From Ruminococcaceae bacterium UBA3220 (GTDB lineage: Bacteria; Bacillota; Clostridia; Oscillospirales; Acutalibacteraceae): DNA of 10,050 nt. A program made the translations under genes and the position numbers. How positions within the stretch are numbered: the first letter of the stretch is position 1; the number at the start of each line of letters is the position of its first letter. The stretch covers positions 1-10,050 of the forward strand of contig DEWC01000065.1 of assembly GCA_002363095.1 (NCBI GenBank), written 5' to 3'. The notes under the pieces were generated by a model. It worked only from the letters and a program-made list of their open reading frames with translations, searched no databases and had not been told where the DNA came from. Of this stretch, positions 1 to 6,859 are shown in pieces.

Positions 1-718
1 TTGTTCCGGGTTTTTTCTCAAGACTTGATAAAACTTCAAGTTCAACATTGTGTTTCTTTGCAAGTTCAACCGAACGGTTGTTAAGCACCTGCGCGCCGAG
101 TGTCGCAAGCTCAAGCATCTCGTCATAGGTTATCTCGGGAAGTTTTATAGCTCCCTTGACCTTCCTCGGGTCGGTTGTATATACGCCGTCAACATCGGTA
201 TAAATCTGACATCTGTCTGCCTTCATTGCGGCGGCAATTGCAACCGCGCTTGTATCCGAACCGCCTCTGCCGAGGGTGGTTATATCGTCATATTTATTAA
301 GCCCCTGGAAACCGGCAACAACAACGATTTTTTTCTTGTCGATTTCAGCCTTCATCCGTTCGGTATTCACCTTGTGAATTCTCGCTATCGTATGATTTGA
401 ATCGGTGCGGAAACCCGCTTGCCAGCCGAGAAGCGAAATTGCGGGATACCCGAGTTTTTCGATTGCCATTGCAAGAAGCGAAATTGATATTTGTTCTCCA
501 GAAGAAAGTAACATATCCATTTCCCTTTTCGAAGGATTATCGGGATTGATTTCTTTTGCCTTTTCGATAAGGTCGTCGGTCGTGTCGCCCTGCGCCGATA
601 CAACAACTATAATGTCGTTGCCTTTTTTGTAGTCTTCAATTATTGTATTAGCAACGTTGAAAACCCTTTCGGCGTTAGCAACCGAAGAACCGCCGAATTT
701 TTTTACTATAAGTGCCAT
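1..718 (-). CDS. lysC: Aspartate kinase, N-terminal 239 residues (cut by window edge)
   Basis: Phosphorylates L-aspartate with ATP, the first step towards lysine, threonine and methionine, in the cytosol. The reading frame is open from the ATG at 716-718 to the left edge, so only the kinase domain is seen and the C-terminal ACT regulatory domains lie outside. Visible family motifs are VKKFGGSSV near residues 5-13 (most family members have KFGGTSV), GWQAGFRTD near 98-106, GRGGSDTSA at 150-158, YTDVDGVYTTDPR near 173-185 and EMLELATLGAQVLNNRSVEL near 200-219. The start is supported by AGGAGG about 6 bases upstream. It is the last visible gene of the pheB-hom-lysC operon, with 16 bases between the hom stop and this start. 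Identification is firm; whether it is lysine- or threonine-sensitive cannot be read here. Confidence 0.95.
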   Translation of the reverse strand, partial: MALIVKKFGGSSVANAERVFNVANTIIEDYKKGNDIIVVVSAQGDTTDDLIEKAKEINPDNPSKREMDMLLSSGEQISISLLAMAIEKLGYPAISLLGWQAGFRTDSNHTIARIHKVNTERMKAEIDKKKIVVVAGFQGLNKYDDITTLGRGGSDTSAVAIAAAMKADRCQIYTDVDGVYTTDPRKVKGAIKLPEITYDEMLELATLGAQVLNNRSVELAKKHNVELEVLSSLEKKPGT

Positions 719-734
719 TTATTTTCCTCCTGAG

Positions 735-1955
735 TTAAATGGTATGCAATATTTTTTTGTTATCGGCAAATATTTTGTCGATTTTTTCATTAAGAGAGCT
801 TTCGGGCTCCCTGCCGGTCAGAAAAGCGATTTCGCCCGAATGCTCATTCTTAATCAAAAGACTGTTCGGGAAAAGATTTTCGATATCTGCCGAAGTTTTC
901 TTAAAATCGCAGGTTTTAATATAAACATAAAGAACCGTCGGCTCGTCCTTTTCGGCAACATAGGAATCGGAGCCCTCTTCCCATGAAATATATTTTCGGG
1001 CTTTGAGGTGTTTCGCGGCGTCCATAACATCGGCAACAACGGCGCTCGCCGTAGGCATCTTTCCGGCGCCTCTGCCGTAAAAAATAACCTCGTCAACCGC
1101 ATCTCCGATAACCGAAATGGCGTTAAACACGCCGTTTACACCCGAAAGCAAATGCTCGTGCGATACAAGCATGGGCGCTACCGAAACGGAAACCGTCCCG
1201 TCGCTGTTTTTTTTGGCTTTGCCGATTAGTTTTATAGCGTATCCGAGCGTATTCGCATATTCAATATCCGTAAGAGAAACACCGGTAACGCCTTCACATT
1301 TTACCTGCTCGGGATAAACGTGTTTTCCGAAGGCGAGCGCCGCCAAAATACAAATCTTACGGCAGGCGTCGTGCCCTTCTATATCGGCGGTCGGGTCCTT
1401 TTCGGCGTAACCTTTATCCTGAGCGATTTTCAGAGCGTCGGAAAAATCCATATTCTCTGTTACCATTTTATTAAGAATGAAATTTGTTGTTCCGTTCAAA
1501 ATACCTTTAATCTCGGATATTTCATTGGCGGCAAGGCACTGACAAATAGGTCTTATTACGGGAATTCCGCCGCCCACGCTCGCCTCAAAGAGAAAATTGA
1601 CATTTTTTTCTTCGGCAATTTTTATAAGTTCAACGCCCTTTTCGGCAACAAGTTCCTTATTTGAGGTTACAACGCTTTTGCCCGCAAGCAAACAAGCCTT
1701 TACAAAATCATAAGCAGGGTGCAAACCGCCCATCGTTTCAACAACAATATCGACCTCTTTGTCGTTAAGTATCACATTGAAATCGTCGGTAAACCTGTCC
1801 GAATAGGAAAGCCCCTCGAATTTTCTCAAATCGAGTATATGCTTTAATCTCAATTCGGTTTTTATTTCCCGGTTGATATGATTACTGTTTTTAATAATAA
1901 GTTCGGCGACGCCGGAACCTACCGTTCCGTGCCCCATAATTGCTACATTTACCAT
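735..1955 (-). CDS. hom: Homoserine dehydrogenase with C-terminal ACT domain
   Basis: Reduces aspartate semialdehyde to homoserine with NAD(P)H, the branch point towards threonine and methionine. Numbered from the ATG at 1955 (406 residues), the Rossmann motif GHGTVGSG is at 8-15, TSNKELVAEKG at 97-107, EASVGGGIPVI at 124-134, GILNGTTNF at 151-159, the catalytic segment EKDPTADIEGHDACRK at 185-200 (conserved Lys at its end) and GRGAGKMPTASAV at 295-307. Residues from about 338 onward look like a C-terminal ACT regulatory domain, and the length fits the Gram-positive long form. An in-frame GTG at 1967 would add four residues and abut the pheB stop, but it has no ribosome binding site. The ATG has only a weak AAGTGAG upstream, so translation is probably coupled to pheB. 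The start is less certain than the identity. Confidence 0.95.
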   Translation of the reverse strand: MVNVAIMGHGTVGSGVAELIIKNSNHINREIKTELRLKHILDLRKFEGLSYSDRFTDDFNVILNDKEVDIVVETMGGLHPAYDFVKACLLAGKSVVTSNKELVAEKGVELIKIAEEKNVNFLFEASVGGGIPVIRPICQCLAANEISEIKGILNGTTNFILNKMVTENMDFSDALKIAQDKGYAEKDPTADIEGHDACRKICILAALAFGKHVYPEQVKCEGVTGVSLTDIEYANTLGYAIKLIGKAKKNSDGTVSVSVAPMLVSHEHLLSGVNGVFNAISVIGDAVDEVIFYGRGAGKMPTASAVVADVMDAAKHLKARKYISWEEGSDSYVAEKDEPTVLYVYIKTCDFKKTSADIENLFPNSLLIKNEHSGEIAFLTGREPESSLNEKIDKIFADNKKILHTI

Positions 1956-1967
1956 TTTTTGTCTCAC

Positions 1968-2396
1968 TTAAATTGATTTAACCGATATAATGCCATCGGT
2001 TTTTTGAATCTTTTCCAAAAGCTCATCAAGAGAAATCGGAATATTGTCGGTACAAACCGTAACGGTTACGGGAGCGACGCCCCCGGACGGCACGCCCTGA
2101 TTTACGGTTACAAGATTTGCTCCGTTCTCAAAAAGAATTTTTGTCAGGGCGGAAAAAACCCCCGCCTTGTCGGAAAGGACTGCGCTTATTGTTATGTGCT
2201 TTGTGTTGGCGTTTTCCTGTTTAAACACAAAGTCCCTGTATTTATAAAAAGCGCTTCGCGAAATTCCGACGATTTTTACGGCATCGGAAACATTTCTTGC
2301 TCCTCCGCTTGCTAAAAGTTCCTTAGCATTGACAACACCCTCAAAAACGGGAGGAAGAACCTTTGAATTAATTATAAGATAATTTTCGGTTTCCAT
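1968..2396 (-). CDS. pheB: PheB-type (UPF0735) ACT domain protein
   Basis: A 142-residue protein of the UPF0735/PheB family. Residues about 33-55 (ARNVSDAVKIVGISRSAFYKY) resemble a helix-turn-helix, and residues about 68-142 form an ACT domain beginning HITISAVLSDKAGVFSALTKIL. ACT domains usually bind amino acids, so a sensory or regulatory role in amino-acid metabolism is inferred; the family's biochemical function is not settled, and in Bacillus a member lies beside pheA. The ATG at 2396 is chosen because AGGAGG sits 9 bases upstream; a longer frame starting at 2456 would begin inside the promoter. It is the first gene of the operon and its stop lies only 12 bases before the hom ATG, suggesting tight co-expression. 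DNA binding has not been shown and is only suggested by the helix-turn-helix-like segment. Confidence 0.88.
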   Translation of the reverse strand: METENYLIINSKVLPPVFEGVVNAKELLASGGARNVSDAVKIVGISRSAFYKYRDFVFKQENANTKHITISAVLSDKAGVFSALTKILFENGANLVTVNQGVPSGGVAPVTVTVCTDNIPISLDELLEKIQKTDGIISVKSI

Positions 2397-2427
2397 AATT
2401 GTCCGCCTCCTAAAAACACTGTCAACA

Positions 2428-2456
2428 ATTGTACTACATTTACCGTAAAAAGTCAA
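2428..2456 (-). promoter_or_regulatory. Sigma-A promoter of the pheB-hom-lysC operon
   Basis: On the minus strand, TTGACT (2451-2456) is followed by a 17-base spacer and TACAAT (2428-2433). Transcription should start near 2421, leaving a leader of only about 25 bases before the pheB ATG. That is too short for a T-box or riboswitch, so control is more likely by a protein at the promoter. The -10 box overlaps a CAATTGTA element that recurs twice upstream of the divergent operon. Confidence 0.8.
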
Positions 2457-2579
2457 TCACTTTTTTTGAAAAAACCCGGATTTTTTCTTTTGTTTTTGTC
2501 AAGAGGACAACTTTCGACTGAAATCGGTTAGTTTAACGGCAGAACAACTCCTCAATATCGGACGACGGGCAATTATTTC

Positions 2580-2609
2580 TTGACAATTGTATATAAAACA
2601 ATATATACT
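2580..2609 (+). promoter_or_regulatory. Sigma-A promoter of the sugar transferase operon
   Basis: A consensus TTGACA (2580-2585) is followed by an 18-base spacer and TATACT (2604-2609). Transcription should begin near 2616, about 34 bases before the ATG at 2650. This rules out the in-frame TTG at 2587 as a start, because it would lie inside the promoter. One CAATTGTAT copy overlaps the -35 end and another covers the region just after the start site. Confidence 0.82.
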
Positions 2610-2649
2610 ATTTATACAAGCAATTGTATCAGTGCGAGGGTTTTTCTTA

Positions 2650-4044
2650 ATGAAAATTCTTATAAGAATGCGAAAGACGATAATGCTTCTTGTAAAATGC
2701 CTTATCGTTATTGCGCTTACTACAAGTTTCATCGCAACATGGAATGAAAACTATGTGGATTCCCTTTTCAGTAATAAGGGAAACTACCTGGTTGTTTTTT
2801 CGTTCGTTTTTATTTTTTCGGTTTTCTCTTCGCTTTACGGTGCGTTTCGAATCGGAATATACCGCACGCACGAGATTATATACAGTTTTTCTCTCGCTGC
2901 GATTATAACCGATATTATAATGTACTTTGAATTGAGTCTTGTCGCCCGTCAGCTGGTCGCAGTAAAACCGATGATACATTATATCGTTTTTCAGGTTGTT
3001 ATCATCTTTATCTGCTCCTTTGCGGCAAACACCATTTATTTCCGTCTTTATCCGGCAAGGCGGATACTCGCAGTTTTCAACGATGATGCCAAGGGTTTTG
3101 AATTCATAAAGAAAATGAGCGTTTTCGCCGACCGCTTTAAGATGGAGAGCGGTCTCAATGTCGAGCATACCGATATGGAAATAATCAAGCGAAAAATCGA
3201 CAGGTATGACGCTGTCGCCATTTGCGATATTGACAAGCAAAAGCAAAAGGAAATAATGACCTATTGCTACACAAATAAAAAAAGGACCTATCTTTTGCCC
3301 GAAATAACCGATATTGTTCTTAATAACGGATATGAAATTCAAATCGGCGATACGCCGGTAATTATGAGCCGAAATCAGGGGCTTACGCTTGAACAGTCGG
3401 TTATTAAAAGATTTATGGACCTTTTTATTTCGGCGCTGGGCATCGTCATAACAAGTCCCATTATGGTTATTTGCGCGTTTGCAATAAAGATTGATGACGG
3501 CGGCCCTGTTTTCTTTAAACAAAACAGGGTTACGAGAAACGGAAAGATATTCAATATACTGAAATTCCGCTCCATGGTAACCGACGCCGATAAGGACGGC
3601 GCCAAAAAAGCGGAAAACGGCGATATGCGAATAACAAGGGTCGGAAAGGTCATCCGCTCCTGCCGTATTGACGAATTACCGCAACTTTTCAATGTCCTTA
3701 AAGGCGATATGTCGATTGTAGGTCCGAGACCCGAAAGAATCGAAAATGTTTATGAATACACAAGCGCGTATCCCGAATTCGACCTTCGCCACAGGGTAAA
3801 GGCGGGGCTTACGGGATTTGCCCAGTTGTACGGAAAGTACAACACATCCCCCGAAGATAAGCTGAATATGGATTTAATCTATATTGAAACCTATTCTTTG
3901 CTTAAAGATATAAAACTCATTATACTTACATTTAAAATACTCTTTATGAAAGAGAGTACAGAGGGGTTTGACAAAAGCGCGAACGAAGCGGTTGTAAAAC
4001 CTGATATAAAAAGAAACATTGAGGATGATGAAGATGGCGTTTGA
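2650..4044 (+). CDS. Polyprenyl-phosphate sugar-1-phosphate transferase (bacterial sugar transferase family)
   Basis: Likely initiates exopolysaccharide, capsule or glycoprotein glycan synthesis by moving a sugar-1-phosphate from an NDP-sugar to undecaprenyl phosphate at the inner membrane. The 464-residue protein has about four N-terminal membrane helices (roughly 11-30, 46-66, 76-96, 108-130), a cytosolic linker domain, then a membrane-associated helix (255-278) and the catalytic domain. Family motifs are GGPVFFKQNRVTRNGKIF at 284-301, KFRSM at 305-309, DELPQLFNVLKGDMSIVGPR at 341-360 (the conserved Asp-Glu pair opens it) and VKAGLTGFAQLYGKY at 383-397. Size and layout match WbaP/WcaJ-like long forms. 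After about residue 435 there is a charged tail that overlaps the next gene. The start has a modest GAGGG 9 bases upstream and follows the promoter. The sugar it uses cannot be inferred. Confidence 0.93.
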   Translation: MKILIRMRKTIMLLVKCLIVIALTTSFIATWNENYVDSLFSNKGNYLVVFSFVFIFSVFSSLYGAFRIGIYRTHEIIYSFSLAAIITDIIMYFELSLVARQLVAVKPMIHYIVFQVVIIFICSFAANTIYFRLYPARRILAVFNDDAKGFEFIKKMSVFADRFKMESGLNVEHTDMEIIKRKIDRYDAVAICDIDKQKQKEIMTYCYTNKKRTYLLPEITDIVLNNGYEIQIGDTPVIMSRNQGLTLEQSVIKRFMDLFISALGIVITSPIMVICAFAIKIDDGGPVFFKQNRVTRNGKIFNILKFRSMVTDADKDGAKKAENGDMRITRVGKVIRSCRIDELPQLFNVLKGDMSIVGPRPERIENVYEYTSAYPEFDLRHRVKAGLTGFAQLYGKYNTSPEDKLNMDLIYIETYSLLKDIKLIILTFKILFMKESTEGFDKSANEAVVKPDIKRNIEDDEDGV

Positions 4045-4909
4045 CGCAACACTTGTAGTTATGGCTGCCGGAATGGGGAGCCGGTTCGGAGGGCTGAAAC
4101 AAATTGAGCCCATAGGTCCCGGAGGTGAGGCTCTTCTTGACTTTTCGGTGTATGACGCAAAGCAAGCCGGCTTTAATAAGGTCGTTTTTATAATAAAGAA
4201 AGAAATAGAAAAAGACTTTAAAGAAACGGTAGGAAAGCGTATCGAAAAGGTCATTGATGTTGATTACGCGTTTCAGGAGACCTATATGTTACCCGAAGGT
4301 TTTACTTGTCCCGAAGGACGGGAGAAGCCATGGGGTACAGGACATGCCGTATATTGTTGCAAGGACAAGGTTAAAACACCTTTTGCCGTTATAAACGCAG
4401 ATGATTATTACGGCAAGGGCGCCTTTAAGAGCATTTATGACTGCCTTAAAAAAGGAAACGGAAACTATTGTATGGTTGGATTCCGACTTGTCAACACCCT
4501 TACCGAGAACGGCTCGGTTTCGAGGGGCGTTTGCGAAATCGAAAACGATAAACTTGTTAAGATAACCGAGAGAACGAAAATCGTTGACTGTAAATACACC
4601 GAGGACGGTGAAAACTGGATTGCCCTTTCTCCGCAGACGGTTGTTTCAATGAATATGTGGGGATTTACTCCCGATTTATTCGATTATGCCGAGGAATTGC
4701 TTAAAGATTTTCTGAAAGAAAAAATCAATGTTCCGAAATCCGAATTTTATCTCCCCTCTATCGTTTCAACCCTTATGGAGAGAAGAGAAAAGCAGGTTGA
4801 TGTACTTCTCAGCGAGGACAACTGGTACGGCGTAACCTATAAGGAAGATAAAGACAGCGTTAAAAAAGCGCTTAACGAAAAAATCCGCAAGGGTGAATAT
4901 AAATTTTAA
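4034..4909 (+). CDS. Sugar-1-phosphate nucleotidyltransferase
   Basis: A 291-residue nucleotidyltransferase of the GT-A-like NTP-transferase fold, expected to make an NDP-sugar from a sugar-1-phosphate. The nucleotide-binding signature AAGMGSRFGGLKQ is at 11-23, PWGTGHAV at 99-106 and the metal-binding-type NADDYYG at 121-127. A UTP-glucose-1-phosphate-like activity is possible, but the specificity is not evident. The ATG at 4034 is chosen because GAGG lies 9 bases before it; a TTG at 4019 and ATGs at 4025 and 4028 are in frame but badly placed for that site. It overlaps the sugar transferase end by 11 bases, indicating translational coupling, and would plausibly supply the donor for that enzyme. 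Confidence 0.88.
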   Translation: MAFDATLVVMAAGMGSRFGGLKQIEPIGPGGEALLDFSVYDAKQAGFNKVVFIIKKEIEKDFKETVGKRIEKVIDVDYAFQETYMLPEGFTCPEGREKPWGTGHAVYCCKDKVKTPFAVINADDYYGKGAFKSIYDCLKKGNGNYCMVGFRLVNTLTENGSVSRGVCEIENDKLVKITERTKIVDCKYTEDGENWIALSPQTVVSMNMWGFTPDLFDYAEELLKDFLKEKINVPKSEFYLPSIVSTLMERREKQVDVLLSEDNWYGVTYKEDKDSVKKALNEKIRKGEYKF

Positions 4910-4920
4910 GGAGAATTATA

Positions 4921-5553
4921 ATGAATAACAATAAGAAAGTTTTAATCAGTATTATAGCCTCCGTTCTTGTTATCGCGATTGCGGTTGGCGTACTAATCTG
5001 GAAATGGCCTACCATAAAAAAGAGTGTTTTCAAAAAAGACGATAACAAAGAAACAACCTCTCAGTCCGCCGCAAAAACTCAAGAAGGCGGCTCGGGCGAA
5101 AGCAATAACAAAGCCGGCAATTACAACTTTGAAACGGTTGATACCGGCAAAAAATCGGTTGAAGTTAAGGATGTTTCGGCTTCGGCTTCCTCCGCACAGA
5201 TTGAAGTGCCTGTTTATGCCACGGAAAATCCCGGAATAGTTGCCGCCCAGATAAACATCACCTACGACACCGATGCATTTACCTTTGCAGACTGCGCGGG
5301 CGGAGAAATTTTCGATACCTGCGACGGGAATTTTGACGCTAAGACAAAAACATTAAAAATTATAGCGCAAAACGGCGGCGAGGATAATCTCAAACTTGTA
5401 TCGGGCGCCGGCGTTATGTGCAAAGTAATCCTCAAACCTACGGATAAGGCGAAGGCGGGAACCTATAAGTTAGATATCAAGACCGAAGCGGCAGGACTTG
5501 ACGATAAACTGGTAACGGTCAAAGCCAAAGCCGGAAACATTGTTATAGGTTAA
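4921..5553 (+). CDS. Membrane-anchored cohesin-domain protein
   Basis: A 210-residue protein with one N-terminal hydrophobic segment (about 7-27) after a lysine-bearing start, so probably a signal anchor with the rest outside the cell. A polar Ser/Lys/Gly-rich linker follows (about 38-75). Residues about 79-210 resemble a single cohesin domain: the VEVPVY-like strand at 95-99, then NPGIVAAQINITYD at 103-116, DAFTF at 118-122 and a closing AGTYKLDIK near 179-187. Cohesins bind dockerins in cellulosomes, but many single-cohesin proteins in gut Clostridia are not cellulosomal and their partners are unknown. AAGGAG 7 bases before the ATG supports the start. It lies 11 bases after the nucleotidyltransferase and before a terminator, so it belongs to the same operon. 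The domain call rests on pattern resemblance only. Confidence 0.78.
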   Translation: MNNNKKVLISIIASVLVIAIAVGVLIWKWPTIKKSVFKKDDNKETTSQSAAKTQEGGSGESNNKAGNYNFETVDTGKKSVEVKDVSASASSAQIEVPVYATENPGIVAAQINITYDTDAFTFADCAGGEIFDTCDGNFDAKTKTLKIIAQNGGEDNLKLVSGAGVMCKVILKPTDKAKAGTYKLDIKTEAAGLDDKLVTVKAKAGNIVIG

Positions 5554-5573
5554 AAATTCAATACGGTTCACAC

Positions 5574-5606
5574 GGGCGTGCCGATCTCTCGGCGCGCTCT
5601 TTTGTT
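5574..5606 (+). terminator. Rho-independent terminator after the glycan/cohesin operon
   Basis: An 11-bp stem with two G-U pairs (arms 5574-5584 and 5589-5599), a four-base loop and a TTTTGTT tail. It lies about 20 bases after the cohesin gene stop and separates that operon from the S1-domain gene. No strong promoter is seen in 5607-5684; a TTGTTA at 5602 with a poor -10 is not convincing, so the next gene may depend on a weak promoter or read-through. Confidence 0.85.
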
Positions 5607-5684
5607 ATATATTTTATCCTCGCTGCATATCATTGAATAAAGAGGCTGTTTGCCTTTTGTTTTAAGAAAGATATGGTGATTAAA

Positions 5685-6608
5685 ATGAGCGAATTTTATC
5701 CTGAAGGCTTCCTAAAGAAAAAAAGCGTGTTTAACAGCAGGCTCGCAAGCATTTCGGCGCTTGTTAAGGCGAGAGAACTTAATACCATCCTTGAAGCGCC
5801 GGTTATTATGTGCGACAGCGAGCATAATATGACGGTCGATTTAGGCGGTGTAAGAGGCATTATCCCGCGCGAGGAAGGCGCCATCGGGATTAAAGAGGGT
5901 ATAACAAAAGATATCGCATTGATTTCAAGGGTCGGAAAAACGGTCTGCTTTACCGTAACCGATGTGCTTACAAAAGATGACGGGAGGTTTTTTGCGGTTT
6001 TATCACGCAAAAACGCCCAAAAAATATGTTACGAAGAATATATAAGCCGGCTCAAACCCGGTGATATAATAGACGCTAAAATCACACACCTCGAAAATTT
6101 CGGAGCATTTTGCGATATAGGGTGCGGAAATATTGCGCTTTTGCCGATTGATCGCATATCGGTATCCCGTATATCGCATCCTTCCGACAGGTTTTTCTCC
6201 GGTCAAAACATCAAAGCGATAGTAAGCCGTATCGAGGATAACGGCAGGATAACGCTGAGCCATAAGGAACTACTCGGAACATGGGAAGAGAATGTGAGCC
6301 TTTTTTCGGTCGGCGAAACAGTAACAGGAGTTATAAGAAGCGTTGAAGATTACGGCGTTTTCGTCGAACTGACACCTAATCTTGCAGGTCTTGCCGAACC
6401 GAGAGAGGGAATTAAGGTAGGGCAGTATACCGGTGTTTACATAAAGAATATCATCCCCGAAAAAATGAAGGTTAAACTGATTATTATAGATACCTTTGAA
6501 AATGCAAAACAAACAGAAATCAGATATTTTTATCAGGGAGACAGCATAAAGGAGTTTTACTATTCGCCGGGTTTTTGCGAAAAACAGATAACTTCGTTTT
6601 TTGCATAA
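5685..6608 (+). CDS. S1 RNA-binding domain protein (three S1-like repeats)
   Basis: A 307-residue protein related to ribosomal protein S1. Three S1-like beta-barrel segments are visible: about 37-107 (degenerate), 125-194 (PGDIIDAKITHLENFGAFCD is the clearest) and 209-269 (VGETVTGVIRSVEDYGVFVE). Such proteins bind single-stranded RNA and may assist translation or RNA turnover; the exact role here is unknown. It is shorter than the four-to-six-repeat S1 of many bacteria. The ATG at 5685 is preferred because GGTGAT, complementary to the 16S rRNA tail, ends 4 bases upstream. An in-frame ATG at 5673 would add MVIK but has a poorer site. The gene stands alone between two terminators and is the last host-like gene before the phage block. 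Confidence 0.85.
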   Translation: MSEFYPEGFLKKKSVFNSRLASISALVKARELNTILEAPVIMCDSEHNMTVDLGGVRGIIPREEGAIGIKEGITKDIALISRVGKTVCFTVTDVLTKDDGRFFAVLSRKNAQKICYEEYISRLKPGDIIDAKITHLENFGAFCDIGCGNIALLPIDRISVSRISHPSDRFFSGQNIKAIVSRIEDNGRITLSHKELLGTWEENVSLFSVGETVTGVIRSVEDYGVFVELTPNLAGLAEPREGIKVGQYTGVYIKNIIPEKMKVKLIIIDTFENAKQTEIRYFYQGDSIKEFYYSPGFCEKQITSFFA

Positions 6609-6613
6609 AAAGC

Positions 6614-6647
6614 GAGGCGGGGACTAAATCCCCGCCTCACATTTTTT
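6614..6647. terminator. Bidirectional terminator between the S1 gene and the phage lysis genes
   Basis: A perfect 10-bp GC-rich stem (arms GAGGCGGGGA at 6614-6623 and TCCCCGCCTC at 6629-6638) with a five-base loop. ATTTTTT follows on the plus strand, and CGCTTTTT follows on the minus strand. It therefore serves the S1 gene (stop at 6608) and the convergent holin gene (stop at 6656). Confidence 0.93.
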
Positions 6648-6655
6648 ATTAAGTT

Positions 6656-6856
6656 TTATTTTATCTCAGGAATACCCGCGAGTGAGGTTAGTATTGAAAG
6701 TATCCCCGAAAGCAGAGATGCGCTTAAAACGATTTGCCAGTTTACATCGCCTATTAAAGCCGATGTTCCTACGGTGGCTACGGCAGTCTGCGATACCGTT
6801 TTAACGGCACGGACCATCGCCGCTTTAAGCCATTTTTCAGAAATTATACCAATCAT
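6656..6856 (-). CDS. Phage holin, r1t-like family
   Basis: A 66-residue protein resembling the Lactococcus phage r1t holin family. An N-terminal amphipathic stretch (EKWLKAAMVRAVKTVSQTAV) is followed by a first hydrophobic segment at about 21-36, a short DVNW turn at 37-40, and a second membrane helix at about 41-61 (IVLSASLLSGILSILTSLAG). Holins collect in the cytoplasmic membrane and open it at a set time so the endolysin reaches the wall. GAGGTGA 4 bases upstream gives a good start. That site is the 3' end of the endolysin gene, whose stop lies 3 bases before this ATG, so the two are translationally linked. It is the last gene of the lysis operon, just before the terminator. Confidence 0.82.
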   Translation of the reverse strand: MIGIISEKWLKAAMVRAVKTVSQTAVATVGTSALIGDVNWQIVLSASLLSGILSILTSLAGIPEIK

Positions 6857-6859
6857 TTT

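Larger units (their letters stand above)
2426..2629. repeat. Three CAATTGTA copies in the divergent promoter region (possible operator)
   Basis: CAATTGTA occurs at 2426-2433 (overlapping the pheB -10 box). The 9-base form CAATTGTAT occurs at 2584-2592 (starting at the end of the plus-strand -35 box) and at 2621-2629 (just after the expected plus-strand start site). The last two are exactly 37 bases apart. The core CAATTG is self-complementary. Placement on both promoters would suit an operator, but the region is AT-rich and no regulator is identified, so this is inference. The stretch 2461-2579 between the promoters shows no gene and no convincing RNA structure. Confidence 0.4.

Noticed and set aside
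1320..1664. Plus-strand open frame of 114 codons inside hom
   Set aside because: It is antisense to well-conserved homoserine dehydrogenase motifs.
2397..2456. Twenty-residue N-terminal extension of the ACT protein
   Set aside because: It would begin at the -35 box of the promoter; AGGAGG clearly supports the ATG at 2396.
2468..2487. Palindrome-like A-run, CCCGG, T-run that resembles a terminator
   Set aside because: The central bases mismatch, the stem is almost entirely A-T, and no gene ends next to it on either strand.
2499..2579. Possible small RNA or leader structure between the divergent promoters
   Set aside because: Only short 4-5 bp stems such as TTGTC/GACAA are visible, and the segment lies outside both predicted transcripts.
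2587..2649. Upstream extension of the sugar transferase from a TTG at 2587
   Set aside because: The TTG lies between the -35 and -10 boxes, so it would not be in the transcript; the ATG at 2650 has a GAGGG site.
2647..3522. Long 291-codon open frame on the minus strand
   Set aside because: It is the antisense shadow of the sugar transferase, whose motifs are unambiguous, and its predicted protein has no recognisable domain.
6614..6638. CRISPR-like or attachment-type repeat in the GC-rich palindrome
   Set aside because: It occurs once and has T-tracts on both strands, as expected of a bidirectional terminator.
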